Assembly (NCBI GenBank): GCA_022837485.1
Contig: JALHHH010000024.1
Coordinates: 80,808 to 87,577 of the forward strand
Direction: 5' to 3'
Length of the DNA: 6,770 bases
Source of the DNA: Bacteroidales bacterium
GTDB taxonomy: Bacteria; Bacteroidota; Bacteroidia; Bacteroidales; Lentimicrobiaceae
Shown: positions 6,603-6,770 of the stretch, piece by piece
Layout: every line of letters begins with the position of its first letter
How positions within the stretch are numbered: position 1 is the stretch's first letter
Translations under genes and position numbers: made by a program
Notes under the pieces: generated by a model
Seen by the model: only the letters and a program-made list of their open reading frames with translations
Told to the model about the DNA's origin: nothing
Database searches by the model: none

Positions 6603-6706
6603 TGCAGCGGCTGCATTTTACTCCACGGCTGAAGCATGAGGTCTGCCCTGCCCTTTCGTCCGGGGCTAAATGCAGTCGGGCATCATTGTTTATGCATCAT
6701 GCCGGC
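6603..6706. repeat. Palindrome-rich, possibly REP-like intergenic sequence
   Basis: Dense overlapping symmetry not explained by any gene: TGCAGC/GCTGCA (6603-6615) followed by TTTT; CTGCATTT (6611-6618) with AAATGCAG (6668-6675); TGCCC (6644-6648) with GGGCA (6678-6682); GCCC (6650-6653) with GGGC (6663-6666); GGCAT (6679-6683) with ATGCC (6699-6703); and two direct copies of GCATCAT 14 bp apart (6680 and 6694). The two GGCTRAA-type cores (6627-6633 and 6664-6670) resemble halves of palindromic intergenic repeats I recall from Bacteroidota genomes, here degenerate. It could instead be a folded untranslated RNA or the 3' end of the cysH transcript. The weak stem plus TTTT at 6603-6619 is a poor terminator candidate. 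Confidence 0.35.
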
Positions 6707-6724
6707 CAGCGCAATTTTCAATAA

Positions 6725-6770
6725 ATGTACAATCTTTATCCTTACAACCATTTGCCCGATTGCGTATTAG
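6725..6770 (+). CDS. Probable start of a further gene, cut by the window end
   Basis: An ATG directly after an in-frame TAA opens a frame (MYNLYPYNHLPDCVL...) that stays open to the last base. The AT-rich AATAAATG context looks like a normal start in this phylum, and the residues look protein-like. With 15 codons visible, neither family nor reality of the gene can be settled. No clear TAnnTTTG promoter precedes it. Confidence 0.35.
   Translation, partial: MYNLYPYNHLPDCVL

Noticed and set aside
1..6770. Novel defence, mobile or secondary-metabolite system
   Set aside because: All large genes are recognised housekeeping or metabolic families; no transposase, integrase, toxin, nuclease, CRISPR array or attachment-site duplication was seen.

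Overview
The window looks like an ordinary chromosomal housekeeping segment from a member of the Bacteroidota. Three things suggest this. Several intergenic regions carry the TAnnTTTG -7 promoter element typical of that phylum. The genes largely lack Shine-Dalgarno sequences. The proteins (ClpC with an M domain, a Mpl-type Mur ligase, an iron-sulfur CysH) are of kinds common there. I cannot place it below phylum with confidence. Assignments come from motifs read by eye; no database search was run.

Layout: 1-331 is a non-coding region. It holds a left-pointing promoter candidate for a gene outside the window and a well-matched right-pointing promoter for clpC, followed by a leader of about 105 nt with a possible 12-codon upstream ORF. 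clpC (332-2881) encodes an intact Hsp100 unfoldase. A 201-bp gap with a strong 14-bp palindrome inside a larger inverted repeat follows. Next is a small gene for an exported YciI-like protein (3083-3496), which converges, with 5 bp between the stop codons, on a Mpl/MurC-family peptidoglycan-recycling ligase on the minus strand (3502-4860). A 103-bp divergent region then separates the ligase from a two-gene unit on the plus strand: a metallo-beta-lactamase-fold hydrolase (4964-5812) and cysH (5817-6527), only 4 nt apart. The last 243 bases hold a palindrome-rich, possibly REP-like intergenic stretch and, at the very end, the probable start of another gene.

The genes do not form one pathway. 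ClpC serves protein quality control, the Mur ligase cell-wall recycling, and CysH sulfate assimilation. The one suggestive link is the tight pairing of an uncharacterised MBL hydrolase with APS reductase. I see no defence system, transposase, prophage, CRISPR array, tRNA or rRNA. The points most worth a second look are the regulatory DNA (palindromes in the clpC promoter and upstream of the yciI-like gene, and the upstream ORF), the secreted YciI protein, the MBL-CysH pair and the 3' repeat region.
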